From: Vibrio albus
Lineage (GTDB): Bacteria; Pseudomonadota; Gammaproteobacteria; Enterobacterales; Vibrionaceae
Direction of reading: 5' to 3'
Assembly (NCBI RefSeq): GCF_003144035.1
Contig: NZ_QFWT01000002.1
Span: forward strand, 496,001 to 560,000
DNA length: 64,000 nt
The notes beneath the pieces are model-generated. The model worked only from the letters and a program-made list of their open reading frames with translations. It was not told the DNA's origin and searched no databases. Positions 50,199 to 58,044 of this stretch are shown here, piece after piece (position 1 is the stretch's first letter; every line of letters begins with the position of its first letter). The position numbers and the translations under genes are program-made.

Positions 50199-51008
50199 TT
50201 AAGTGGGCATCGGTGTGATACGGTAGATGTTGGTAATGCGTGATATGCGATAGTTAATGTAGACGTAATGACAATGAGATTGACGAGCTATCTTACGTTT
50301 TATGTTTCGATACGGGCTGGACATCCATGCGTCACGCTCTTCATCAGAGAAGTCCTCCCACTGACGGAATGGTTTTCGCATGTTGTTCGCTTCGTCTAAT
50401 GCCTTTAGCTCTACATCTGTCAGAACGACTGGCATCTCAAAGTCATTATCTATACGTGAAGCGTAAGCTCGTTCAAAGTCACTGAGTTCATCCATGCTAA
50501 CCGCATAACGGCGCTTTTCATCGTCTCGTACCAGATACACTTTGCTGTCGTTCGGTTTCACAAAGTAAGTTCCAGCTTCCAGTATCGAGATGTCCTCGTC
50601 TTCACGTAGGAATCGTGGACGATTCTTGGTGTTGAACTCAAGTGATAAGGCTTTTAGTTCCCTCTTGCCGAACTTGTACTTACAGACCTTACTCTGAGCC
50701 TCAGGAAGATAGTACTTGGCATGAGGGCGTAACTTAGCTAGAGCGATCTGGTAGACATTGGCATACCCTGTATTACCTTTCTGGTACGTCAGCCAACCTT
50801 CATCCACCAGTCCTTTTACAAGACTCTTTAACGTCCGCTCTCCAATCATTGTCCACTTTGCCAGTTGCTCGTAAGACGCCACTGCTTCAAGGTCTTTGTT
50901 CGTCTTGGATAAGATGGTGGTTAGCAGTAGAACATGATTCGCTTTAAGCGCCCCATCTTGAGAGACAGCTTCATGCAATGCATCAAAGTAGTTTTGCTTG
51001 TTGATAAT
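50199..51008 (-). CDS. Winged-helix replication-initiator-like protein with probable ATT start
   Basis: About 269 residues. Residues 15-75 (HVLLLTTILSKTNKDLEAVASYEQLAKWTMIGERTLKSLVKGLVDEGW) read as a winged helix-turn-helix as in plasmid Rep or phage replication proteins. The rest is charged, ending in an unusual YRI/ITNI/ITPMP-type tail. The only ATG/GTG/TTG-type start near the front is TTG 50978, which has no ribosome-binding site. In the same frame, ATT at 51006-51008 sits five bases after a perfect AAGGAGG and gives the natural-looking start MINKQNYFDALHEAVS. Function is inferred. Confidence 0.6.
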   Translation of the reverse strand: MINKQNYFDALHEAVSQDGALKANHVLLLTTILSKTNKDLEAVASYEQLAKWTMIGERTLKSLVKGLVDEGWLTYQKGNTGYANVYQIALAKLRPHAKYYLPEAQSKVCKYKFGKRELKALSLEFNTKNRPRFLREDEDISILEAGTYFVKPNDSKVYLVRDDEKRRYAVSMDELSDFERAYASRIDNDFEMPVVLTDVELKALDEANNMRKPFRQWEDFSDEERDAWMSSPYRNIKRKIARQSHCHYVYINYRISRITNIYRITPMPT

Positions 51009-51427
51009 AGTGACCTCCTTCGGGCGTGGTTACTTTTTATTCAATTAAATGTCGCCATTTGCACACCTATATAAAGACGGCTCTGTGTAATACGACGAGT
51101 GAAACGATGTTGTTTGGCTGGCATGCTACTCAAGGAAACACTGTTCTGAGCTCTACCTTGAGTAATTTGTCGTTTTGCTTTAAGACGTGATTGCTTTTGA
51201 AGATGAATCAGCAGAAGAGAAAGAGCTGAAAGCTGCTTAAAGTACCTAGCACCAGCGTTCACAGTTGGATGCTTTAAGCTTGTTTCTTCTTAGTAGGTGT
51301 GGAATGACCATTTCATTAACAAACTTACGTTGTTCTTATAGGTCGTTCTATTAACAATGACCTAACAATGCTTCCGATCTGGTCGGTAGGTGTCTTGAGG
51401 TTTCGGGCTTACCTACTGAGATAAGCT
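51009..51427. other. Gap upstream of the Rep-like gene
   Basis: Holds an AAGGAGG ribosome-binding site (51014-51020) for the Rep-like gene and a 73-residue minus-strand ORF (51041-51262). That ORF is Lys/Arg/Gln-rich, lacks a clear ribosome-binding site, and I do not accept it as a gene. AGGTCGTT/AATGACCT near 51336-51363 forms an inverted repeat. Nothing else is seen. Confidence 0.35.
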
Positions 51428-51554
51428 TGCTGGTGGTTTAAAAGCCTTGAGAATGGCTTACAGATCGTTCTGGAGTAGCTACGGAATGAGATTGACCGGA
51501 AGAGTGTAACTAAGAAAGGGATACTGGAAGGAAAGGGAGACCGAAAGCCTCCCT
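51428..51554 (-). repeat. 127-bp direct repeat, copy A, after serine recombinase 1
   Basis: Ungapped match to 52875-53001 (offset 1447), with about a dozen differences. Both copies end about 20 bp beyond the stop codon of a serine recombinase gene. On the minus strand each begins with a hairpin (GGGAGGCTTTCGGTCTCCC in this copy) followed by TTTCC, so each copy could supply a terminator. Confidence 0.85.
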
Positions 51555-51573
51555 GATGATGAGAGCGTAAGAG

Positions 51574-52569
51574 CTACTGATTTAGTATCCGATATAGCGT
51601 CGCCCTTCCTATACCCAGCTTCTTTGCGACCTGCGCCTTTGTCAGTTCTTCCTGCTTCCCTGCCTCAAGTGCGGCAACAACATCAGCCTTCGAGACCTTA
51701 GAGCCTTTCGGGCGTCCCATATGCTTTCCTTTTGCTTTTGCCACAGCTATGCCTTCAAGCTGACGCTCACGGATAAGACCACGTTCCATCTCTGCTACGC
51801 TGGCAAGGATAGACAGAACGCCCTTTTGAGCAGCATTCATTGCCCCGTAATGGTTTGAGAAGGTCATCCCCTCTTTATGGAAGACTATCGTGACACCTTT
51901 GGCATTCATCTCTTCGACCAATGACACGGCATCTCCCGCACCTGAACGACATACGCGGTCTAAGCTGTGGATATGCAGCGTATCGCCTTCACGACAGAAG
52001 TCTTTAGCAGCTTCGAGTTGAGGACGTTTGATTGTGCTAGCTGACACCTTCTCTTCATAACGCTTATCCAGTTCAACGCCTGCAAGTTGACGGTCTGTCT
52101 TCTGGTCTACAGTAGATACACGGATGTAGCCAATGTGCTGACCTGTATGCGCACATGGTGTCTCAAACGTCTCATTAAGTGGCTCTGACACAGTATTAAC
52201 AGTCTCATATGTCTCAGAAAGTAAACTATCACCATCATTGTCATCCTCCACTCGATAACCTATTGCTGATTCAGCCTCATGGAAGAGCTTAGATAGATTA
52301 AGACAGTCTTCTTTAAAGTCTTCGCGACTTTTTTCTTGATAACTCTTCTTATTAACACCAATACCAACAACAACATTCCATGCTTCAAGAACATCATCAC
52401 CGTACATGTAATGGTCAGGACTTTCCATTGGCGGCATAAGCTCTTTAACTAATCGCCTTCCTTCTTCTATAGAGCAATCTGATAAAGCGATAGCCTTAAC
52501 TCGCCTTGCTAATGGAGCTAACTCGGTAGTTACATTGTCAGTATTGTCGTGCGTAGTCATCCTAATCAT
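51574..52569 (-). CDS. Serine recombinase 1 with a long N-terminal extension
   Basis: 331 residues. Residues about 1-145 are an extension of unknown function containing the repeated motif (S/N)ET(Y/F)ET. The resolvase/invertase catalytic domain follows: IGYIRVSTVDQKTDRQL with the nucleophilic Ser, LHIHSLDRVCRSGAGDAV and EMERGLIRERQLEGI. A C-terminal helix-turn-helix (LTKAQVAKKLGIGRATLYRIL) completes a Tn3-resolvase-type layout. ATG 52569 is used; GTG 52572 and ATG 52560 are alternatives. It probably resolves multimers or inverts DNA in the element. Confidence 0.8.
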   Translation of the reverse strand: MIRMTTHDNTDNVTTELAPLARRVKAIALSDCSIEEGRRLVKELMPPMESPDHYMYGDDVLEAWNVVVGIGVNKKSYQEKSREDFKEDCLNLSKLFHEAESAIGYRVEDDNDGDSLLSETYETVNTVSEPLNETFETPCAHTGQHIGYIRVSTVDQKTDRQLAGVELDKRYEEKVSASTIKRPQLEAAKDFCREGDTLHIHSLDRVCRSGAGDAVSLVEEMNAKGVTIVFHKEGMTFSNHYGAMNAAQKGVLSILASVAEMERGLIRERQLEGIAVAKAKGKHMGRPKGSKVSKADVVAALEAGKQEELTKAQVAKKLGIGRATLYRILNQ

Positions 52570-52573
52570 CACC

Positions 52574-52689
52574 GTCTCATTAAATCTTTAGAGGTTTCCA
52601 TCCTTATATCTCAACAATCAAAAGTCAAACTTTATGAGACACCATTAAACGAAACTCGAGACATCTCACAAAGGTATACTTTACGAGAC
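52574..52689. promoter_or_regulatory. GTCTC/GAGAC motif cluster upstream of serine recombinase 1
   Basis: GTCTC is at 52574-52578, and the inverse GAGAC at 52636-52640, 52658-52662 and 52685-52689. Four more GTCTCA copies lie inside the recombinase reading frame at 52160, 52169, 52202 and 52211. They could be recombinase or repressor sites. The remaining stretch to 52874 shows no gene. Confidence 0.4.
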
Positions 52690-52874
52690 AACACGAAATC
52701 CAATGAGATAGCCAGAGAAGGCGCAAGAAAGAGAAGCGGTGAAAGCGATAACTTTCGGGCTTCCCCCTATAGGTCGTCTGATTGATTATGCGGATAGAGT
52801 GAATAGGTAACGCCTACAGGAAACCTCCTGAGTGATCTCCAGAGATCTCCTGAGATAAACCCCGATGGAATGGC

Positions 52875-53001
52875 TGCTGATGGTTTAGAAGCTCTGAGAA
52901 TGGCTTACAGATCGTTCTGGAGTAGCTACGGAATGAGACTGACCGGAAGAGTGTAACTAAGAAAAGGAGACAGGAAGGAAAGGGAAACCGAAAGCCTCCC
53001 T
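52875..53001 (-). repeat. 127-bp direct repeat, copy B, after serine recombinase 2
   Basis: Partner of 51428-51554 with the same spacing to the preceding recombinase stop. Together the copies bracket serine recombinase 1 as a 1447-bp unit in direct orientation. Confidence 0.85.
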
Positions 53002-53022
53002 AATAACAGTATAAAGGGCATA

Positions 53023-53859
53023 TTACCCTGCTGGTGCTTGCTCTGGCAAAGTCATTAGTGCTTGCAGGCGCTGAACTGATTCAGGATTCATCCTCAGCTT
53101 TTCTGCTACCTCCTTATCTGTTAGCTGTTGCTCCCGTTTCAGTTCTATAATCTCGTATGCACATAGTCTTTTAGCCAAGGTAAGAAAGCGCTGATACACT
53201 GAGACAGGTATGCCAAGCTTGTGAGCTTGTTCTGCCCTTGATAATGGAAGCCTCCTCATTTCCCAAAGCTTCCTTGCTATTTGATTCTCAGCTTGCGCTT
53301 TTAGACGTTCCACTGAAGATATGGATATGTCCAGCGCCTTGGCAACGGAGACAATGGAATGCTTCTGTTTCCACAGCTCCCAGACCTTCTCCGGTGTCAC
53401 TCTCTTTGGTCTGCCGATTGTCCGCCCCTTAGCTCTGACTCTAGCCTGCCCTTCAGCTGTCCATTCACGTATCCGGTTATGCTCGAACTCAGCAAAAGCA
53501 CGGGACGTCTGAAGCATCAGCTTTCCTTCAGCCGTCGATAAGTCCTTGACTGGTAAATCGAGACAATGCACGTTGATACCCTTTTCGATAAGCATATCTA
53601 TTGTCTTCTGAACGTCGATATTATCTCTGCCAAGTCGGTCAAGCTTCAACACCACCAGCGTATCACCAGAAGCTAGTTTGTGCTCAACCATGCAGTTGAA
53701 CTCCTTTCGAGCCAAAGCCGGAACCAAGACAGATACATTGTCCTCAACTACAAACTGCTCGTTCACGTCATAACCTTTGTCTTTAAAGGCCTGAACTTGG
53801 TTAGCTGTCGTTTGTTCTGTAGTCGATACCCGGCAGTAAAAGTAGGTTCTGTGGCTCAT
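53023..53859 (-). CDS. Serine recombinase 2 (resolvase/invertase family)
   Basis: 278 residues. The catalytic domain begins TYFYCRVSTTEQTTANQ (Ser nucleophile near residue 12), followed by VVLKLDRLGRDNIDVQ near residue 70 and FAEFEHNRIREWTAEG near 125. The IGRPKRVTPEKVWELWKQKHSIVSVAKALDIS region is the DNA-binding helix-turn-helix, and an extra ~90-residue C-terminal part holds two more HTH-like stretches (LSRAEQAHKLGIPVSVYQRF and LTDKEVAEKLRMNPESVQRL). Larger than a minimal resolvase. Lies between the HNH gene and recombinase 1. Confidence 0.82.
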   Translation of the reverse strand: MSHRTYFYCRVSTTEQTTANQVQAFKDKGYDVNEQFVVEDNVSVLVPALARKEFNCMVEHKLASGDTLVVLKLDRLGRDNIDVQKTIDMLIEKGINVHCLDLPVKDLSTAEGKLMLQTSRAFAEFEHNRIREWTAEGQARVRAKGRTIGRPKRVTPEKVWELWKQKHSIVSVAKALDISISSVERLKAQAENQIARKLWEMRRLPLSRAEQAHKLGIPVSVYQRFLTLAKRLCAYEIIELKREQQLTDKEVAEKLRMNPESVQRLQALMTLPEQAPAG

Positions 53860-54227
53860 GAGTCTGTCCTGAAGGTCGATAAGTACCCTCAGACTAATTG
53901 ACCCAGCCGATAAGGCTCAACTCCTAGCTGTAGGTCGCGCGACGCATAGCTCACTTCATAAGCCGACAAACGGTGGTTTATGAGTTATGTAGCCTGAGCC
54001 TGCTGGTGAGGCGGTAGAACTGAGCTAAGGGATTGTATTAGAACGGAAGTAAGGCCGCTGCTACCCGTCTTCTGCACGGCTTAACGTCGGTGCTTTAAGT
54101 TGTTCCGTGTGTCAGGGCAGGAAGATGCTCCCACCCCTTGGGTACGGGCATGGGGGTAATATTGGAAATCCTTATAGATATATGGGCTTTTAGATTTTTT
54201 TCAGTAATTTGGGATAGCCACAATAAG
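53860..54227. other. Gap between HNH gene and serine recombinase 2
   Basis: No convincing gene. An inverted repeat (TCATAAGCC/GGTTTATGA) is at 53956-53983. A minus-strand ORF over 54095-54355 overlaps the HNH gene. Its end reads RISNITPMP, similar to the tail of the Rep-like protein, perhaps a decayed relative. Confidence 0.35.
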
Positions 54228-55094
54228 CTACGAGCGTCGGAAGTCCACTCGAAGAACATTGTCAGAAACATCAACAACTCGATCGGCTGATTTTGTCTGT
54301 ACTTTGGAATTTTGTAGCCACTTGGTACCTGTCCGCAAACATACTCCTGTTCCACACCTAGACATCATACTACCTGTCATTTGAAGACCGCCAAGTGTTG
54401 TCGACGTTGGTGTCAGATTAATGTTTGTACCTGCGACGCTAAAATTAACCTCTACCGCAGTAATTGGAAAACTTAGAGATTTAAAGATATCTGTTGAGTA
54501 TCGTTTAATCGCTGATTCCAGACTATCCAATTCAATGAACCGAAGATGCAGACAATCACCATTCGAATACATAACTTCTAGTTCCTTTCCTTGAGGAGGA
54601 GATCTCAAGTCCAAAGGATTCCCTATCCTCTCCCAAGAATTACTTTCAATAATGATTCGCTCTTGAGGTAACAAACTCAGCATATTAACGCTAAGCCGAA
54701 GGTATCCATCCTCATCCCGATGAAGAGAGACGACTTCAATACCATCAACCTCTATGATTCTTGGTGTTTCATAATAAAAGTTACCTCCAACTACCGCCAG
54801 TAAATCGCGTCGGAGCCAGTCTAAGTTTCCTTTGACATGTGCTGCGTTAGCTTTATCCTTTTTCAGAGCATGTAACTGTTCTACCGTATAAGCTCCTCCA
54901 TCTGCTTTTTTATGGTGCTGAGCACATAGCGCTATCATTCCTTCAGGGTCATTGTGTGGCCGAATGTTCACTGGTGGGTCAAAGTGATGATACTCCAGGT
55001 ATGGATTTCCGCATCCCCTTACAGGACAGCCGAAACCAACCTCTTGTCTTAACAGTTGTTTTACCTTCGGGGGTATTGCCTTACGTCCAGTCAT
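54228..55094 (-). CDS. HNH endonuclease-domain protein
   Basis: 288 residues. An N-terminal HNH domain is plain: CPVRGCGNPYLEYHHFDPP (zinc Cys and the HH core) followed by GMIALCAQHHKKADGGAYT. The rest, about 190 residues, is beta-rich and ends in a low-homology tail; I do not recognise it. The ATG follows GAGG by seven bases. It lies just downstream of the integrase in the element. A role in host restriction, element maintenance or defence is possible; none is shown. Confidence 0.75.
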   Translation of the reverse strand: MTGRKAIPPKVKQLLRQEVGFGCPVRGCGNPYLEYHHFDPPVNIRPHNDPEGMIALCAQHHKKADGGAYTVEQLHALKKDKANAAHVKGNLDWLRRDLLAVVGGNFYYETPRIIEVDGIEVVSLHRDEDGYLRLSVNMLSLLPQERIIIESNSWERIGNPLDLRSPPQGKELEVMYSNGDCLHLRFIELDSLESAIKRYSTDIFKSLSFPITAVEVNFSVAGTNINLTPTSTTLGGLQMTGSMMSRCGTGVCLRTGTKWLQNSKVQTKSADRVVDVSDNVLRVDFRRS

Positions 55095-55197
55095 CTCCTG
55101 ACCTCATATGAGATTAATTGAACACATTATAATCAATAACACAGGTAAACTACAGTGCCGCACCTCTCGAACTTTGCCCAATTCAATTCACCAACAG

Positions 55198-56595
55198 CTA
55201 ATACTCGATACAATCTATAACAGGCAGCAAGTCCTCTAACCTCAGCTTGTGAATGTACCGGCTCGTTATCCCAGCCCGCTTACTGTGACCAACAACTTCC
55301 TGTACCTGTTCCATTTGACAGCCTTTCGAAACCGCCTTGGTAATGAATGTGTGCCGGAAGCTGTGATACAGCCGCTTGTTTCCTTCAATGTCTACGGTCG
55401 GTAAACCGAGAGCCTCTAAGGTTTTGGTCATCCAGTGACTAGTCGCCTTGTTCTTGACGATTATCCCGGAGATCTCGCCGACACCAAGCCGCTCAAGTTC
55501 CTTATGGACTGGTACTTTCCGGATGGCATTCACCGTCTTACCTTCTTTCAGTTCAAAGTAATGTCGTCCGGTTTCTTTATCAAACTTCACGCCATCTCTG
55601 AGGAACTTGGTCACCTCACCAGCTCTAGCCCCGGTATAGATACCCAGCAGCAGAGTCCACTTCTTCCAGCAATCCGTCTGCTTCAGTGCAAACTCTTTGA
55701 TGACAGCCACTTCATCATCGGTATAGACACCGTAGCGGTTGCCTGATGCCTCAACGCGTATGCCGTCAGTAGGAGACTTATCGAAGACATCCAGCTCATT
55801 GGTCAGGAAGGAGCTGAAAAAGCTTTGTAACAGCTTGAGAAGGTGTTTAATCGTCGTCGGACTCACTTGTTCGCTATCAGGCAAATCAGCCTCAGAAGCC
55901 ACATAGCGCTCACCAACAGTCATCTTGTTGTAAGGCTTTCTGTTACCTTTCGGCATGCGAGAGAAGCGAGATAGCGCCTCACGGAGATCCTTCTTCTTAA
56001 TAGTGGAAACATCGACATTGCCCCAGTGAGCCAGCAGGAAGAGATAGTAGTTATGGTTGTTCTTGGCGTCCTTATCCGTCCAGTCCTTAAAGTTGACATA
56101 TCGCCGCCATGCTTCAGTCAAAACTAGTGTCGGCTCTTGTGCTGGTTCTGGTTCCGTTTGCTGGCTTTCTGTCGGTTTGGCTGCGCTCAACAGGTTAGAC
56201 AAGTTAATCCTGATACCGTTAGCCGAATCGGCATCCAGTCGCGTTGAGAGTAGTGCTTCTAGTGCGCTGTAAAGCTCTGTGTCGGCTTGTGAATTCTGGT
56301 TATCGTTCTGCACCTGAGAACGCATCCGGCGCGCTCTGAGAGTTCTACAGGCTCTTATGCCGGTGAAGTTAGTTATCTCATCAAAGAGGCTTTCAAGTTC
56401 GGCCTCGTCGGACACAGCCATATGACCTAGGCTGGTAATCAAAGACAGTTTGGGTGCCACCATTGAACAAGCGACAGAATAAGAGTTGGTTTTGAGAGAG
56501 CATGTGAGCTCTTTACGACATGTAAGGGAATGAAGATGTTGAGGGACTTTCAATCGAAAATGAAAGGTATTGTTCCTAAGCTGAATGTACTGCAT
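55198..56595 (-). CDS. Tyrosine recombinase (integrase) of the rnpB element
   Basis: 465 residues. The N-terminal half carries an arm-binding/core-binding region with a Pro/Glu-rich linker near residue 150. The catalytic domain shows the tetrad: Arg in GIYTGARAGEVTKF, HSFRHTFITKA (His-x-x-Arg), VVGHSKRAG (His) and SRYIHKL (Tyr nucleophile). It starts 69 bp beyond the rnpB 3' end in the same direction, with an arm-type GTGTAGCAAA box (56597-56606) over its ribosome-binding region. No hairpin terminator is seen between rnpB and this gene. Confidence 0.92.
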   Translation of the reverse strand: MQYIQLRNNTFHFRLKVPQHLHSLTCRKELTCSLKTNSYSVACSMVAPKLSLITSLGHMAVSDEAELESLFDEITNFTGIRACRTLRARRMRSQVQNDNQNSQADTELYSALEALLSTRLDADSANGIRINLSNLLSAAKPTESQQTEPEPAQEPTLVLTEAWRRYVNFKDWTDKDAKNNHNYYLFLLAHWGNVDVSTIKKKDLREALSRFSRMPKGNRKPYNKMTVGERYVASEADLPDSEQVSPTTIKHLLKLLQSFFSSFLTNELDVFDKSPTDGIRVEASGNRYGVYTDDEVAVIKEFALKQTDCWKKWTLLLGIYTGARAGEVTKFLRDGVKFDKETGRHYFELKEGKTVNAIRKVPVHKELERLGVGEISGIIVKNKATSHWMTKTLEALGLPTVDIEGNKRLYHSFRHTFITKAVSKGCQMEQVQEVVGHSKRAGITSRYIHKLRLEDLLPVIDCIEY

Positions 56596-56664
56596 CGTGT
56601 AGCAAACTCCGTCTAGGAGTAAGCAAGGAGCACATTCACCTTAGAAAACAACAACTTAGAATAA

Positions 56665-57069
56665 GGGGAACTGACCTGTAAGCCGGGTTCTGTACCGCTG
56701 ACGCGGTGGTAGCCATTCGTCTAGGCCAGCAATCGCTCACTGGCTCAAGCAACCTACCCGCCCCCTAACGCGAGCCACGCTGTGTGGGGGCCTATTTGGT
56801 CTTGCTCCGGGTGGAGTTTACCCTGCTACGGACTGTTACCAGCCGCACGGTGCGCTCTTACCGCACCCTTTCAGCCTTACCTGTGCCCGTTCCGAAGAAA
56901 TCGGGCCATCGGCGGTCTTCTCTCTGCTGCACTTGTCGTGAACTCTCGTTCCCCAGGCGTTACCTGGCACCCTGCTCTATGGAGCCCGGACTTTCCTCCC
57001 CTTCGACAGTCTCCCCCAATCATAAGAAAGAAGGGACATCAACGAAGCAGCGACTACCCGGTCAGTTCC
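56665..57069 (-). ncRNA. rnpB: RNase P RNA (M1)
   Basis: Catalytic RNA that matures tRNA 5' ends, about 405 nt. The 5' end (minus strand GGAACTGACC) pairs with the 3' end (GGTCAGTTCCCC). Conserved blocks are AGGAAAGTCCGGGCTCCAT near 56995, GGTGCCAGGTAACGCCTGGGG near 56960, GGTAAGAGCGCACC near 56865, CGGTAAACTCCACCCGGAGCAAG near 56815 and GCGATTGCTGGCCTAGACGAATG near 56730. The last 147 nt are shared with the left repeat, so the 3' end of the working copy came in with the element. Ends are from pairing. Confidence 0.95.
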
Positions 57070-57079
57070 GGTGGCGGAT

Positions 57080-57104
57080 TGTATAGGAACATCAGCCTCG
57101 GGGC
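57080..57104 (-). promoter_or_regulatory. rnpB promoter -10 region
   Basis: The minus strand reads TATACA at 57080-57085, 10 bp before the RNA 5' end, with TTGTTG 18 bp further upstream. The -35 match is only fair. Confidence 0.5.
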
Positions 57105-57117
57105 AACAAAGATTCCT

Positions 57118-57981
57118 TTATTCCAGGTTATCCAGTCCCCACTTATACAGCGCATTTTTTTTCAGGTTGTGCATTTCAGCCACAATAGCTGCCGCTTTTT
57201 TCAGTGGCAGTTCTTTCACTAATAACGTTAACAAACGAATGGCTTCCGGTGAAAACGCTTCACTTTCACTCTCACGATAACCATGGATCAACAGAACCAT
57301 TTCTCCTTTCTTACGGTTATCATCTTCGTTAATCCAGTCAATCAGCTCGCCCAAAGGCATCCCCTGAATGGTTTCAAAGGTTTTGGTTAACTCCCGGGCC
57401 AGTACAACGTCTCTCTCTGGTCCCAATACCGCCAGCATATCCTGCAGAGAGTCCATGATCCGGTGAGGAGACTCATAAAAAATGCAGGTACGTTCCGCTT
57501 TTTCTATTTCAGTAAATTTATCTCGACGACCTTTGCTTTTCGCAGGCAGAAAGCCTTCAAAGCTAAAACGATCCGAAGGCAGACCAGATGCACTTAACGC
57601 AGTCACAAACGCACAAGCGCCCGGAAGTGGAACAACTTTAACACCCGCCTGACGACATTGACTGACCAGATGGTATCCTGGATCACTGATAAGAGGAGTG
57701 CCTGCGTCAGACACCAGAGCGATGGTTTGACCCTGCAGTAGGCGGTCGACTAACATCTGAGCTTTCTGTTGCTCATTATGGTCATGCAGCGCGAACGTTT
57801 TTGTCTGAATATTAAAGTGAGACAGCAGCTTTCCGGTATGACGGGTATCTTCTGCAGCAATCACATCAACAGAAGATAAAACATCCAAAGCACGTTGAGT
57901 GATATCCCCTAAATTACCGATTGGGGTAGGTACAATATAGAGAGTTGGGATCTCTGACGGGAAGGTTTTGTTATCTGTCAT
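57118..57981 (-). CDS. rsmI: 16S rRNA (cytidine1402-2'-O)-methyltransferase
   Basis: SAM-dependent ribose methyltransferase acting on C1402 of 16S rRNA, complementing RsmH. 287 residues of the tetrapyrrole-methylase fold. [19 protein letters not shown] near residue 14, [19 protein letters not shown] near 90, [17 protein letters not shown] near 118 and [14 protein letters not shown] near 168 are classical. Divergent from lpoA across 63 bp and immediately upstream of rnpB. Confidence 0.96.
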   Translation of the reverse strand: MTDNKTFPSEIPTLYIVPTPIGNLGDITQRALDVLSSVDVIAAEDTRHTGKLLSHFNIQTKTFALHDHNEQQKAQMLVDRLLQGQTIALVSDAGTPLISDPGYHLVSQCRQAGVKVVPLPGACAFVTALSASGLPSDRFSFEGFLPAKSKGRRDKFTEIEKAERTCIFYESPHRIMDSLQDMLAVLGPERDVVLARELTKTFETIQGMPLGELIDWINEDDNRKKGEMVLLIHGYRESESEAFSPEAIRLLTLLVKELPLKKAAAIVAEMHNLKKNALYKWGLDNLE

Positions 57982-58044
57982 TTGTTTACCATCACTTCAA
58001 CGATTAATATAGAGACAATTTTACACATAGTTGATTAAGAACTC

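Larger units (their letters stand above)
48861..56811. mobile_element. 7.8-kb integrative element in rnpB
   Basis: Bounded by 150-bp direct repeats of the rnpB 3' end with a repeat-to-repeat period of 7801 bp. All coding genes are leftward: tyrosine integrase next to the right repeat, HNH nuclease, serine recombinase, a second serine recombinase, winged-helix replication-type protein, small protein, broken RNase HI. Recombinase-arm-like repeats lie at both inner ends. No conjugation, capsid or terminase gene is visible. The mix of a Rep-like protein, RNase H and resolvases suggests a plasmid-like integrative element (inference). Confidence 0.85.

Noticed and set aside
51041..51262. A 73-residue minus-strand ORF upstream of the Rep-like gene
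   Set aside because: No clear ribosome-binding site and no recognisable fold; recorded only as part of the gap description.
54095..54355. An 86-residue minus-strand ORF ending near RISNITPMP
   Set aside because: Overlaps the HNH gene and lacks start signals. The tail resemblance to the Rep-like protein is noted but too short to call a gene.
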